This document shows positions 1 through 12,436 of a stretch of 64,000 nucleotides of DNA, piece after piece (position 1 is the first letter of the stretch; every line of letters starts with the position of its first letter). The notes under the pieces are model-generated. The model searched no databases and was not told the origin of the DNA. It saw only the letters and a program-made list of their open reading frames with translations. Origin of the DNA: Notospermus geniculatus (lineage: Eukaryota > Nemertea > Pilidiophora > Heteronemertea > Lineidae). The stretch lies in NCBI GenBank assembly GCA_002633025.1, contig NMRB01001720.1:76718-140717 (forward strand), given 5' to 3'. A program made the position numbers and the translations under genes.

Positions 1-3000
1 TGACGTGACCACATGAAATTCGACGCTAGATAGGCCTACAGTGAATTGCAGGACAATTTCCTTTGATAGTGGCTTTCCGGGAACCCAAAAGAATTATTAC
101 CTAAAACCCCTTTCCGAAGAGACACCAAACGGAGTGTCAATGCAAGGGTTGCAGAATCTGCCCCCAATGAAGTGGTAGCCTCTCCATGATGACTCGCGAT
201 CAGTCTGAGCATGGTTGATCGAAGTGCAGTGAGCACCAGCTTCCCTCTGTGTACTCGGCAGTGTAAAGTTCTATACTCGCGCCTCAGTGCAGGTGCCCAA
301 CTGGCCAGATTTTAACAACCTACTCAGATATCCAGTGGCATGCAGGCAGACTACCAGTTTTGGACACTTGAACTGAGGGATGCACTGCCTTCGCCCATGC
401 TTCCAGTTGATCACAGGTTGCCATTGATACTGCCTTTACGATTGGAAGGCGGGGATGTGTTCTTGATCACCAGCATGCAAAATCCCATAAAACTTAGAAC
501 TTATGAGGGCTGCTCAGAGTCCATCGACTATGATGGCCTCAAATTCACGTTTTCCTCCGAGAAACGACCGTGCTTAAATACCTGACAGTAGGTATCCCTA
601 GTAAAAAATATCTCTTGGGTGTTCTTGGGTATTCTTGGGTGTTCTTGGGTAGACTGTTCCAAAATACCCATTGACTGAAGGGTGTTCTAGGGTATCTCTA
701 GGCTGTCCGGAGAACACCTTAGAACACCCTTTAGTCAATGGGTATTTTGGAACAGTCTACCCAAGAACACCTAAAAATACCCTAGAACACCCAGGAACAC
801 CCTAAAGCACCCAATAGATATTTTTTAATGGGGATGAAGTGTGACCCATCAATCATAACAGTAAAAAACCGATGATGGATAAGACAGTAATACTTATTAG
901 CATGAAGAAACGAATGGCTAAAAAATAAATTCAAAAGAAGAAACTAATTTTTCCTGTCTGGATTGAAATTTAGAATTAGAAAAGTAACCAACAACTTATT
1001 GCAAAGCCACAATGTCTTTTATTGAAGCAAGCTAAGAAGAGAGAAAGGAAGGGTAATAAAGTTTGTACTGTACATCTAGGCTAAGAAGGAGTTTGGATAG
1101 ACTCGGCAAGTAAATAGTCCAATTGTCGCCTACAACTACTTTTCCTAGTCTGTTAGCAGGCACAAATCCGTCAGGTGGTAGCGTCTAATGCAGCAGGTGA
1201 TAGCGTCTAATGCAGCACCCATCCCCCTAGACAAGCACCTGCCAAGGGTATATACACCTCTGCCAGAATGCATCACCTCTATCAAAGGATGCTGTTTCTA
1301 ATGGCAGTATCAAGCTTTGTTAGTTGATACCTTGACTACTGTCTCTACATCTTCCACTTCTGATTGCGGTTACCTCTGCTAGTGCTAGAGGGGCGTCAAG
1401 GCCACCTCTGTCAGTAAGTTCTGTTTTCAGTAACACTCAAGCTAGGAAACCACCAGCTGTGATTTTCAACCTGATTTTGCTTTGTGACTTGCTTTGCAAC
1501 TGGGCACTCGATCGCCGTAGTGGACTAGCTATAGCTAGACGTGATTTCCACCAATGGCGAAGATGTGATCAATTCAGGTCGGCGACCGGTATCAGTTACT
1601 TGCGGTCGTTTTCAATCGCAGGTAGCAGGTTGCAAAGCAAGTCGCAAAGCAGAAAATCAGCAGTGGATTCCAAACTTCAGAGAAATCTTGCAGCAAAATG
1701 TACATGTACTTAAGGACAGCTTTTTCCTTAGCGATGAGGCATATCCATCACGCAGGGGTACTTATCAACGGTTCCTCAGTTCTGAGATACTTCTGCATAG
1801 AGGTCTCTGTGTCTGAGAAAGGAGACACTTCTTATTATACAGGACTGTGTCTTTACCCTGAAGCTCCCGTCTCAGACCTTCACGTTAACTTTAAAATATG
1901 TTCAAAATACAAGCTGCAACCTTTGGAGTTGTGCCTGCATCATGCGAAACAAGTTAGAAATGTCGCTGTATAGTAGACGACTTAAAAGTGCATTTCGGAA
2001 AGCGAGAAAAAGTGACGTACAAAAGGCAATAGAGAATAGAACACGTACAAAGAATAGAAAGTAGGCATGCATAGAATGGAAAAGGGCAAAGAGGGGCTGG
2101 GAATAACTGTGCAAAAGAGCAGGGCAGTGCGGCACCTGGAGGAGTTTGAGCATTCATGACGTCACTACATAGAAATATACAAGCTCATCCTGATATGTAC
2201 ACAGCCACAGTGCATCAGGATAAACTGAACAGAATTGGATAGCCGATGATTACACATGTACTTCAGACGATTTTTATTTGTTCAGAGCCTAAATGCAACT
2301 GACCGACACCTCTGCTAGGAGGTTAAAGCGAATGGCTCGCGGGGTTTGTTTACATTTTTGGTGGTACCTTCCATAGAGAGTGAATCTAGCCTCCAGGCAA
2401 AGCCGCGCTCCAGCCATACGCAACACCTGTGCAAATATGCGAATGTAAACACTGGGGACGAGGTTCCATTAAAAATTTGTTAAAATGGGTTAATGACGAT
2501 TTCAAATTCAGTACGTCAGGATGTACATTTTGTACTATTCCCATTGATTTTGAAGCGGCAGATTTTGCAGAATGCGCCTGCGAAGTTTGGCTGTCTAATG
2601 CATTTCCCATTAAACTAAAATCCTTCTTTTGCCTTTTTCTCAAAATGGTGCTTGATATCGATGACCAACTGTCATGGCGCCACAACAAACCCCGCAAGCC
2701 ATTCGCTAGTGCGTTAGTCGGTAAAGAACCTCTATGGGCAAAAGACTTTTTGCGAGCTCTTTCAATTGGTAACTCCGTGTTGGAATACAATATCCATATC
2801 TGTTCAGTTTATGGTTTCAATAGGATCTATCAAATACCTTGGCAAGTTGGACGCAACACAAATGTCTCTTTATCCGCAAAATGTGACAAATTGTCGGACT
2901 TTGCCCAATGAAAGGCGCGTTCGGTGGGTAACCCTTTATTAGACTGCGAACGAAAAAGTAAAGTTGAAGTCCGCTGAGCATGTCCCCAAGCCTGCTAGCT

Positions 3001-3149
3001 CGTGGACTGTAGTTGTATTGTAAGCATGGCTGACAAGGGCGAGAAAGAGCTGCATTGACTTCCGGCTTTCACGCCGTCAACAAATTGGACAGATAAGGAT
3101 AACCATGGAAAAAAAGTTCAACAGTTACGAAAACGCTACTACTACATAC
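1..3149. other. No recognised gene: intron or 3' flank of KCNT
   Basis: Apart from the foldback at 603-828, I see no conserved protein. RCK2 motifs of KCNT were sought on the minus strand and not found. An open frame of 160 codons on the plus strand at 2429-2911 overlaps one of 134 on the minus strand; neither resembles a family I know. A phrase near 1625 (CGCAAAGCAAGTCGCAAAGC) recurs in altered form near 5900, indicating a dispersed repeat. Confidence 0.6.
603..828. mobile_element. Foldback element of repeated TTCTTGGGT words
   Basis: Long inverted repeat: the left arm begins AAAAAATATCTCTTGGGTG and the right arm ends with the complementary AGATATTTTTT. The arms are built from near-tandem copies of TGTTCTTGGG and their complement, and inner arms match over about 40 bases (AGACTGTTCCAAAATACCCA and beyond). 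It is a palindromic MITE-like element with no coding sequence. Confidence 0.8.
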
Positions 3150-3357
3150 TCAGAAGTTGGCGTCACCCAGGGGGGTTCCTCCTCTGCGATACTGCAACTG
3201 TCGTCATCCGAATCTTCAGACTCGACTGTAATCTCAATTCCTACCGCGTCAAGAACGGCGGGCACTGGAGCAATACTAGGCCTCTTATTTAAACTCTGTA
3301 TACTTAGGCCTTTTGGAAGTTCTAGTTGATTAGTGCTGTCTTTTTTCCCGTTTTGTT
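3150..3357 (-). CDS. KCNT: KCNT exon 17 (RCK1-RCK2 linker)
   Basis: Single-copy exon containing LNKRPSIAPVPAVLDAVGIE, followed by an acidic run (ESEDSDDDSCSIAEEE). In KCNT1/2 the linker has RRPSIAPV followed by an acidic SDQSEDE stretch. The donor GTATGT follows TSGA (ACT TCT GA). The acceptor is uncertain: CTAG at 3358-3361 fits phase (G plus AA makes Glu), as does a second CTAG giving an end at 3321; neither has a good pyrimidine tract. Left of this exon no RCK2 coding sequence was recognised. Confidence 0.82.
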
Positions 3358-6300
3358 CTAGCACCTGACTGGTTGACCTTGACCTCGTATGCTGGAGCTC
3401 CAAGGCCACTGTACCTGAAATGTGAAGGTCACGATTAAAGGTCAATTGAAGGTCAAGACTGAAGGTCAGTTGAAGGTCACGCTTGAAGGTCAACTGAGGG
3501 TAAACGTATTGAAATGTGGATACAGAATTCCTGGTTAGATTTCAAAAATAACTTTAATCGCATTTATATCATTTTTTTTTCAAAAAAGTATTAATCAGGA
3601 CTAAAGACTGGAGGAAAGGCAATTCCAGGTGGTGATTTGACAGATATGACGACAGTGTAGCTGCAGGCAATATCACCATTTGTCACCATAAATTCTGTCA
3701 AAGGTCAAAATCATCTGATAGAAACTCTGCCATCTGATGGTAAGTGCAGTATCTCAACTAGTGATGGGGAGGGGGGCACCATTAAAAAGGAATTGCTCCT
3801 TCATCATGCTACAGTGTGCTTCAAGTATCCGCCAATGCTATTTCTTTAATTGGCCACATTCCCACTGCCCAGAGGTGGAGATACTGCATTTTTCCATTGG
3901 ACGGTAGAACTGGAGCCTAATGGAGACAGATCGTTATTAGGTATTACGAATGGAAGGAGCATACGTCATGCCCAGGTGGCCATTACAATAGTAAAAAGGG
4001 TCAACAACTCCCATGCTAGGCACACACTGTGCGACATACACAGGGAGGGGGTGTAACAGCAAGACATCATCGAATATCACTTAGTCCCGTCCGCGGCGTT
4101 GTAACTTCACAGATTGTAGCACAGTCAGAGTAGTGTCAGCAGTACCTTTCTACTCATGGTTCCCCTAGAACACAAAGGCTGTCCACGTTTGGGAGGTGGC
4201 TAGTATGCAGTGACAAGAATCACTGTAGGTGACACTACCTATTAACAGGACTATCCAAAGTGACGGTGTGGGTCTACAGTCACTAAACAACTACATCATC
4301 AACTATGCCGGAAAACTGGAACCAAAATCTCAGATGGACGAAACTTCTCCACGTGAGTGGTTTTTCGTGTATGCTGGCTCTCCATATGGGTAACTCAGGT
4401 GTAGGGTACTGCTTTGCGTCACTGGTGAAGGTGCTAGCCGTGATGAGGAACCAAATTAACAACGATGAAGTGATTGACCTAAGTTACTTAGCATTCAAAA
4501 TGTGACGTTTTGTCATCAAAGTTTTGGTTCCTTGAAGCCGTCAAAAAATATAATACCTGGCTCTTCCCGAAGTCCAGGTACATTGCTTCTGCTAAATCCC
4601 AAGCTAGGACAATCATGAACTGCCGACTGCGGGTGCAACAATACTTCAGTTCTGAACTGCCAAATGTGGGTAGAGATAGTGCTACTTCGATTTCATTTCA
4701 AAAGTCAGAATAGAGCCAGATATCCACAGCAACTTTTTGTAACCGTCTACGAACCTCTCGACTATACCGTACACCCTTTCACTAAAGTTTACAAAGATTT
4801 GACAGTTTTGAAGAGAGTATATAGCTAAGAGATTGAAGTTGAGATCTTTAGCAAAGATTCCGGGCAAAGATTACAGGCATGCAGAAAGGGATTCATACAA
4901 CTAAATTCTATTCTAACATAGGACATGTACACTGTCCAGTCAATGACGGCTAGTTTTGTTTCGTCCAAGGCATGCTTTACAAAGATACATGACTGGGGCC
5001 CCATAAAATGATTTCCTTGGACCACACGATTCATTGGAAAAACAAGATAATGTTTTTCCTAAAGCCCTCTTCGACCTGCTGGACCGAAAGTTGGGCAGAG
5101 TGGAGAAAAAGCCCTGCGATGTTGAAGGCTGAGGTCAGTGGGGGTATGGCCCAATGAAGTAAGAGCAGTATATTCTACTACCAACTACACCGTACTGTAG
5201 AGTCTATCTGTTACTTATCCCACTGATTGCTCTCTAGTTTGATTATTGACTGGACAGTTTTACATAAAGGCACATAATCGTGTCGAAATATGGACTCCGA
5301 ACAGGCTGCTTTGGGACAAAAACCATGTGAAGAGCGTTCCCTACATCAATCGGACAGCTGGTTCATACTCGTGCATAAATTCAAAGTTCATAAGAATGTG
5401 CAGTGAGGAAGAGTAAAATACGAATTTTGACAGGATTAAGTTATTAAGACAAGATAAAGAAGAAAAATAGCCGAAATGTCTGTGCTTTAGAAAGAAGTAG
5501 CTCAAAGTACAGAGATTGGTACACATGTACATGTATATGTTTTGGAATTTGTAACCGAAACTATAGAAAGACGATAGAAATTTAAACAAGGGGTGTCATT
5601 AGAAGCCATTATTCATTTTTACAACCATTTTTAACACCTCAGCTGAAAAAATGCAGTAGTGGCCTCTAGTGCTGGAGATAGGTGACAGACTGTCAAAGAC
5701 AAAGCGTTTCTGATCAGGAAAACTTGCTGGAAAAGTGGGGATGAACTTTGAAATTTTGCAAGAGTTTTGACCATGGATGTATGTACTTTGGAATTGTTCG
5801 TTCGACACCTCAAGTTGGCGATTCAATAGATAGATTTTGCTACGCTCATTGGTGGAAATCATGTCTAACGAGTCCACGACGGCGATCGAGTGCCCAGTCG
5901 CAAAGCAAGTCGCAACGCAAAATCAGCTTGAAAATCAATGGTGGATTCCCAGCTTAAGGAGTTCATGTCAGCTATTTGAAGTCACAATATGCAAGTTTCC
6001 CAAAGAACAAAAACTAGGAGAGGCAAATGTAGGCCGGTCTTTAAAACCAACGTGCTAAAAAGGCTGGATTTTGTCGCCAAAATTACACCCAGCTGTCATC
6101 TTGTCTGGAGAACAATGTCGTAACTTTCCCGAAGGACTTTTGAGAATGACGACGACTTTAAGTCGTTCCCACCTTTCGTAATCGTTCTAAAAGCGCATCT
6201 TAACCTCTCTATAGATGACTTTCGCTAGCAGCCATCTTGCAAAAAGTAGGTCGTCGTCATGGGGATTTCCCCCACTGGGGATGGGAGAACCAATCATCTG

Positions 6301-8001
6301 TCACTCCGGGAGAAAATTCCCATGGTGATGACCTAATTTTGGCAAGATGGCTGCTCGTGGAATGATGACATCATCTTGACAGAAGGCTATAGTTGTTTTT
6401 CTGAATCAGAACAAGTTAAAGACAGTTGAAGCAAGGGCCGTTGAATAGGCCTAATTCGAGTACATACATTCATGGTCTGACACTAAAAGCAATAACCGCA
6501 CACCAAGAAATTTCGAACATGTAATGCATAGCACCTTGATTGGAATTTTGTGGGCTAATACTGATGTGATAAGTAGCTGATGGCCCCCGGTCACCGGCTT
6601 TGACCGCCATGGCCACGGTGCCCTGTTTACCTGTCGGGAAAGGTCAACAAAAAAACAGAGGATAAGTTGTACAGACGGACGTACAGACACGAGGAAGAGG
6701 GGAAAGTGTCACGAGACAAGAGGAAAGGAAACCCAAGCCACAGTATGGCCCTTTGATCTGTTGATCGCTTCCTTGGTCTTTTGAGGTGCCAGGGAGGCCC
6801 CTCCCACCCCTACCCCAACCCCCAACCCTAACGCAGATGAGAAAATACATTGAAAGATACAACAGGAGGTTTTCTGCTAACATATAGAATAGCTGGAATA
6901 AAGTCTGTTACTACAACGATAGACCTAATGGCCCATATTTTAGAAATACTCCTCAGCGCAAAGGAGTTCCTCAACGCTATTGTTCTTCTGTTGATACAAT
7001 TATAGCCTTAAGGAACTCCTTCAGGCGCGATCCAAGCCCCCTTTCGGCCAACAAATCTGTAAAATCGACCGTGAAATTCTGAAATTTGGAGCAAATCATT
7101 GATATTCACCGCAGATTTCAATGTTTCTAGCACAGTGCGCACCCTCTTTCCCGAAATCCTGGACCCGTCACTGCTCCTTACGTTGAGGAGCATTTTAAAA
7201 TACGGGCCAATATATTACTACGGGTTGGCAACATAAAGTCTTTCTGGCATATCAGGTATGTAGCTGGGCACTGATGTTTGCTAAGTTCGGAATGTTTGAA
7301 AAGCTGTTCTTTTAGTCGCATTTGCAGGGAAAAGGCAAGGACTCATTCAAACTCGACTGACACGCAGGCTTGGCGGGAACATGCTGGATTTCCTGAGAGA
7401 CGTGATTCAAAGGTCACGCCTTTGAGGGGACAAACGCCTGCTACAGACTCAACAGTTACATGTAGGGATATCAAAAGATGAAAAATGTGCTGAAACCCAA
7501 TTTCCCATCAATGGTAAGCGGCAGTAACTTCACAAGTGGTCAGTGGGAGCATGGTTGGTTGAAATAACAGCCACACTGTACGCTAGTGTGTACCTTATAA
7601 TACACGATGAGCAATTACTTCAAATGAGCATCACCCCACCGATCACACGTGATGTTACTGACTTTCCCATTTAATAGGGGTAATGTTAAAAGAACATGAA
7701 GATATTCACTCGAAGGCCACACAACAACAGTCAGCTCAAGATTGACGATGGTCTAATAGCTGGTCAACCTACTCGTCCAGAAGTGTATATTACATGTACA
7801 ACTCGAATTTCTCTTAGCCTACATTACACTCATGAATTCTTGGTGACAGGCCCTACACAGTACTCTCTACCAAGGACGTTGTTCATTGAAAGTTGTCTTG
7901 ATTTGAGAGGTTAATGGACTTAACTCTCAGTGTCCCAAATGGAGAGGTGTCCTCCTCAGAGAAGTGGTCGCTCAGAGCGAGTTCCACTGTGTCTTGGTAT
8001 A

Positions 8002-8414
8002 GAGGTTCGTCACGTGACGTCACACCCTAATTAGCATAGAATTCATAGGAACTGGTGCGGCCACATTGGCCGTCAGTGTAAATGGGGTTTACTGAAAGAA
8101 ATCATATTTTAACTGGAATATTTTCCAAACTACCTTTCTTATCATTTCAGTTTCTTAATATATGATTTGTCAAATAAAATCACATGTTCTACAGCAGTCT
8201 GATGATTGAATGACACTTGTCTGTTGTAAAAACAGATAATTATATAATAATACTTTATTCGTACTAAATTTGTACAATGAAGTGCGGCAGGTGCAGCGGT
8301 GCAGTGCTGAATTTATACATACATAGAGTTGTAGTGTACTGACAGCCAAGCATGTGGCTAATTATGTATTAATTAGCTCATTACCATTGAGTTGTGACGT
8401 CGGTGAAGAACCTC
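8002..8414. mobile_element. MITE, TATA (or TA) target, A1 only
   Basis: Terminal inverted repeats GAGGTTCGTCACGTGACGTC and, on the other side, the complement of GAGGTTCTTCACCGACGTCA. A1 reads TATA-element-TATA; A2 has a single TATA at 19313-19316 with matching flanks, so this is a precise insertion. With a TA target the termini would be TAGAGG...CCTCTA. The interior is AT-rich with no coding capacity. Confidence 0.9.
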
Positions 8415-8976
8415 TATAATGCGAATTCATGTACTGCAGCTGTTGGATCGGTGTTTCAGAATGGAGAATGTGTCGAAAGCCTTTTTATGGTCTATGCAAA
8501 GTACGAGATACTGGAAATGGCGAGCTGATAGCATGCTTTGAAACGGAAAGTTCCACGTCAACTGGTAATCTAACATATTCATGATAGACCTCAAAGAGAG
8601 GGTACCAGAGAAATGAAGAAATGTTTTGCTGAAATGTATCACAATAAAAACTCACACTTAAATATACATTTCTGGACGAACATGCATCAGTTTTCTAGTC
8701 AAAAGACGGGGCGAGAAAGGACGTGGCAAAGAAATTACGGCAAGAAAATACTTGCTCTTGTTTAGACGAGGTCGTGGCGGGTAGTATCTCTGAGATTTTT
8801 TCCGAAAAGATAGCTTTCGTGGCAATTCTTCTACAAATTTTCAAGCACAATGAAAATTCATAAATATTAATGAGCTGATTAATATTCAAAGCAGTTTCCA
8901 AGGGCACTAGTTCCTATTGGTCATGTCTCACAAGCTTATGATAATGTCTTGAGAATAATGGTATTAACTAATGCTT

Positions 8977-9165
8977 GCTATGTAGGTCAAATTTTTCATG
9001 CTCGCTATGTAGGTCATATCTTTCATGCTCGCTATGTAGGTCAAATTTTTCATGCTCGCTATGTAGGTCAAATCTTTCATACTCGCTATGTAGGTCAAGT
9101 CTTTCATGCTCGCTATGTAGGTCAAATCTTTCATGCTCGCTATGTAGGTCAAATCCTTCATGCTC
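8977..9165. repeat. 27-bp minisatellite, 7 units (A1)
   Basis: Exactly 189 bases, seven units beginning GCTATGTAGGTCAAAT and ending TTTCATGCTC. Both strands stay open through the array because 27 is a multiple of three, which generates spurious proteins (YVGQIFHAR on plus, MKDLTYIAS on minus). It lies in intron 16. Confidence 0.98.
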
Positions 9166-9748
9166 AATTCAGGCTTGCATGTGGATCTCTGCATAAAAAC
9201 CACACGGTCTTCGACCCCTAGTCCCAATTTCCAAAAATCTTATGAAAAATTTGACCGTATAAAACGGGCACCAGCAAGTTGATTGAAAAATTTGTTGCTT
9301 GCATGATATTATTTCGTCGAAACTCCAGGCACTTTCCCGATTCAGACACTACTATACATGTAAAGGTAAAGTACCAAGTTCTGAACCAACTATGATCCAA
9401 AGTCATTTATTTTTTTCCATTGGGCCATATACTTTACTATTTCAAACTGCGATATTTAATTCAACAAACACGGACAGAAAAAGCTTGACAGACGCTTGAC
9501 CTTTACCACTACACATCAGGAATAACATCGATCACAGCAAAGGGTTGTGTCTCTTGGTGCCTCTAGTTGTAAGGCTATTATGGTTCACATTAAGCGGTAA
9601 TGCATGGGAAGGAGGAAAGTCAATGTGATCAAATTGTTGGCTGACACAAAAGTCAGTCTCGGCACCTGGAGGCCTTCAGATACTGAATGATGAATGTTAA
9701 AAACAGTCACTGTAATGGTCTATCGAACAGTACATGTACGGTACCTTA

Positions 9749-9992
9749 AGGGCTCCGCACACCAGCGATTTTTCGAGCGATTTTCTAGGCGACCGGCCTT
9801 GCGACCACCGAAGCGACTAACATATTTTCAGTTTTTACAATTTTTGCTGGCTCGATTGCGACAAATGCCTCCTTGGAAGATCAGTGATGTGGTGGAAAAC
9901 ATCACTGATCCATCTCAAAGGTAAATATCGCAGGCGACGTAATAGTCGCATCGGTAGTCGCCCCCATTTTAGTCGCTAGTGTGCGGAGCCCT
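9749..9992. mobile_element. PIF/Harbinger-like MITE, TTA target, A1 only
   Basis: 244 bases with 20-base terminal repeats AGGGCTCCGCACACCAGCGA (one mismatch at the other end), flanked by TTA at 9746-9748 and 9993-9995. A2 has a single TTA at 21164-21166 in the same context. The interior has further GCGA/CGCT words. The 3-base TWA target is the PIF/Harbinger hallmark; no transposase is present. Confidence 0.93.
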
Positions 9993-10215
9993 TTACAGTC
10001 GAAGTTTTCTGACATTACGTTCACTAAATGTTGACACATTGTATTGGTATCATTTAATTCAGAAAGTGGTGCAGGTGTCGCAACACCCAATTCTAAAATG
10101 TTATTGGGAGAGTACATGTACTCACAACCATAATGTCAACGGTCAAGGACAAAGCGAAGGTCACAATGAATGACGTCACAGGGGTCAAGGTCGCGAACTC
10201 TGCTCACATACTCAC

Positions 10216-10371
10216 CAACGCTCGCTATCATACTGGCGACTTTTCCATAGTTACCACCAGCCGGGGGTTTCATTTTGTCCATCCGGGTATCTTTGTCATT
10301 GTTTGGGTGTGCGAGGATGAAGGCGGAATTCTCCTCTTTGGTGATGTTCATGTAGAAGCAAATATCGGTGG
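10216..10371 (-). CDS. KCNT: KCNT exon 16 (RCK1 end, linker start), copy A1
   Basis: 156 bases encoding TDICFYMNITKEENSAFILA, then a basic linker (DKDTRMDKMKPPAGGNYGKV) ending MIASV. It matches KCNT2 STDICFYINITKEENSAF and the later SIIASMG. Acceptor CTACAG, donor GTGAGT, phase 1. The next recognised exon is 6.9 kb away at 3.2 kb. Confidence 0.96.
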
Positions 10372-10526
10372 CTGTAGGCGGAGAAAACGGCGATGTAATG
10401 TATTTTTTCGCACAAAAGTGGACGTTCAGCGACGAAGCTACGGCAGAATCTTTTCGATGGCCCTCCGCCATCTTGTTTTTTACGGGATTTCTTGCTGACT
10501 CGGGCATGTGCGCACTTATATCTGGT

Positions 10527-10558
10527 AGCAAAAATAGATAAGCTTATCTATTTTTGCT
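10527..10558. repeat. Perfect 32-bp palindrome (A1)
   Basis: Perfect palindrome with half-site AGCAAAAATAGATAAG, preceded by CTGGT and followed by GGTAG. The same palindrome is intact in A2. It lies in the intron about 160 bases upstream of exon 16. Confidence 0.95.
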
Positions 10559-10758
10559 GGTAGGCATATCCTTATTTCGTGACCAATCGCATGTTCGGGT
10601 TTGCCCAACAGACTCAGTGCGCACGCGGGACTCCACCATAGAAACCAAGATGGCGGAGCCGTGGAAACGATGAGTTTAGGCACTAGATTCACCCCTTATA
10701 TGTATTTGACTAATTGATTGATTAATTGCTTGATTGACTGTCGATCTTTGAACGTTAC

Positions 10759-10844
10759 CTTTCATAATGTGACGCGGCCCAGGATTCAGCTGTATCGTAG
10801 AACCAGGATGATTTTGCAGAACGCCGACAAGGCTCACGCCGTAC
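10759..10844 (-). CDS. KCNT: KCNT exon 15 (end of RCK1), copy A1
   Basis: 86 bases encoding YGVSLVGVLQNHPGSTIQLN, then PGPRHIMK, matching KCNT FGVCLIGV...LLNPGPRYIM. The acceptor ATTACAG has little pyrimidine; donor GTAACG. This copy has Asn where A2 has Ile (VLQ[N/I]HPGS), the one amino-acid difference I found between the copies. Confidence 0.96.
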
Positions 10845-11056
10845 CTGTAATCAAACGGGAATATGTCAGATGTTTAATGCTGATCCCCAGCATTTCGGGA
10901 GGGGATCAATGTTCCTTCCCAAAGTTGGCTCCTGTCTTCAAAGCAAAGTAGGCCTACTTCTGCCTAGGTTACACTGGAAGTTGTCCTTTGCAAAGTCGAG
11001 CACAGTAAACCCAAACGCAAGGCTACGGAGCGGATAGATGCATCAGCGTCACTTAC

Positions 11057-11206
11057 TTTCTGTGCGCATGAAAACTAGCATACGTAAAACTCTTCCCCTC
11101 GTACTCGCCGAAGAACTGGCTATCACCGAGTTTAATGTGGTAGATTTCGTTCCCTGAGCATCGACCGTACAGACGCTGCCATTCCTCTGACGACGTTTGG
11201 CCTTCT
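11057..11206 (-). CDS. KCNT: KCNT exon 14 (RCK1), copy A1
   Basis: 150 bases encoding [20 protein letters not shown], then [20 protein letters not shown] and TYASFHAHR, closely matching KCNT ([18 protein letters not shown]...[17 protein letters not shown]). Acceptor TTTCAG, donor GTAAGT. It ends with AA, completed to Lys by E15. Confidence 0.97.
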
Positions 11207-11627
11207 CTGAAAGCGGCGAAAAACACAAATAACAGTTCAACATCTATTAAAGTTGACGAGAAACGTTGCGAACAAGGCTTTGGCTACTGACCTTGCCGTA
11301 TCAACCACCTCACCGTTGTCCCGATAGCTGCGGGGTACATTCGGCAAACCTCAAATACTTGGCTGAGGAGGCCAGGCAGCCAGGCAATCTGACCATGTGT
11401 GAAGGCTGCTGGAGGCAGTAAGCTGCCATCTTTGGCACCGCAATGCCAATAAATCGAGCGCCATCTTGCTCTTTTCAGTCCTCACGAACTTATACTCCGA
11501 CCACATCCGCCAACCGCGTACTGCCTCAAACTACAATGTAGGCTTATAATATAGACCCTGACAGGGTGCCATTGGGTCTCTTACAAAGGGATGTGCCCCA
11601 CGGGATAAGAAGATACCGTATACGTAC

Positions 11628-11736
11628 TGTCCTCTCGACGTGTGCAGCAGAAGAGTGACCAGCGTGGAGGTAGCAGGCGAAAGACAGTTATTGGCTAGTA
11701 AGGCATATTTGAATTCATCTTCACATACAACATGCT
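11628..11736 (-). CDS. KCNT: KCNT exon 13 (RCK1), copy A1
   Basis: 109 bases encoding [20 protein letters not shown], then [15 protein letters not shown]. It matches KCNT [36 protein letters not shown]. Acceptor TTTCAG, donor GTACGT. The region just upstream in the intron is a tRNA-derived SINE broken by a MITE. Confidence 0.97.
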
Positions 11737-11761
11737 CTGAAACGAAGATGGCCACATGGTG

Positions 11762-12375
11762 TAAGGCTGGAGGAAACCGTCAGAGCGAGTCCCTATTCTA
11801 TCACATGAAGAAAGGGGCCTCGTTGGGAATCGAACCCGTAAAGCCTGACTCAGGTCGACATGGGTCTTGAAGTAACTCGCGGCAACTAGCTTTCCGGCGA
11901 TGGAAGCAACTCGGAGTGACTGGTCAGTTGCCGATTTTGTCGACCTGGGCGCTCTGGGCAACTGCCGGATCCGCTAAGTTGCCGCCAGTTGCTTCGAGTT
12001 GCCCATGTTCTACTTTTCGGCGACTAGTTGTCTCCAGTTCCACTCAGATCCGTCGACCTGCGCCTGCTTGCGACTGATCAGTTGCTTGAACGGGGATATT
12101 TCATTGAAAATCACTTGACGAGTACCGAAAAAAAATGGCGGCAGTGGAATAGACCGAGGGCATGGAAGACGCGCTGTCGACATGAGCGTGCTGTTCCAGG
12201 TAACTGCCAGTTGTTCCGAGTTCCTCTCAATCGCTGGGCTGAAATGTCGACCTGCGCGTGGTGGTTTTTTTTATCTGCGACGGATCCGCGAGTTGCTTCA
12301 AGACGCAATGTCGACCTGAGCCAGGCTTAACTTTAGAGGATGGGTGGCATGTTTCAACTGCGCCAAACTGCAGCT
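11762..12375 (-). mobile_element. tRNA-derived SINE interrupted by MITE (A1)
   Basis: On the minus strand the element has an A-box-like TTGGCGCAGTTG (complement near 12356-12367) and a B box GGTTCGATTCCC (complement at 11825-11836), ending with the GGTTTCCTCC word of this SINE family. The 11842-12327 MITE is inserted inside it at TAA. The uninterrupted sister copy is in A2 at 23400-23685. Confidence 0.8.
11842..12327. mobile_element. PIF/Harbinger-like MITE nested in SINE, A1 only
   Basis: 486 bases with terminal repeats AGCCTGACTCAGGTCGACAT (one mismatch), flanked by TAA at 11839-11841 and 12328-12330. The interior is made of many inverted and direct GTCGACCTG and CAACT(G/C) words, so it folds on itself. 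A2 lacks it. Confidence 0.9.
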
Positions 12376-12436
12376 ACTAATTCACGACTTTATCGAAATA
12401 ATCCATGACTGAACTGGAAGAATGAACATAACTTAC

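Larger units (their letters stand above)
3358..10215. other. Intron 16 (A1 side), repeat-bearing
   Basis: Between exon 17 and A1 exon 16. Contents seen: the A1 start near 5698; an inverted-repeat element around 6150-6380 (arms around CAAGATGGCTGCT), also present in A2; the 8002-8414 MITE; the 27-base minisatellite at 8977-9165; and the 9749-9992 MITE. Short runs of AAGGTCA-type words at 3400-3510 form an irregular array. No further exon was recognised. Confidence 0.6.

Noticed and set aside
2386-2911. Overlapping open frames of 160 (plus) and 134 (minus) codons
   Set aside because: No recognisable domain on either strand and no supporting splice structure; possibly an old transposon fragment, but I could not show it.
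3400-3510. Array of nuclear-receptor half sites (AAGGTCA)
   Set aside because: The words are irregularly spaced with AAGGTCAAxxxGAAGGTC drift, more like a short degenerate repeat; no evidence of regulatory function.
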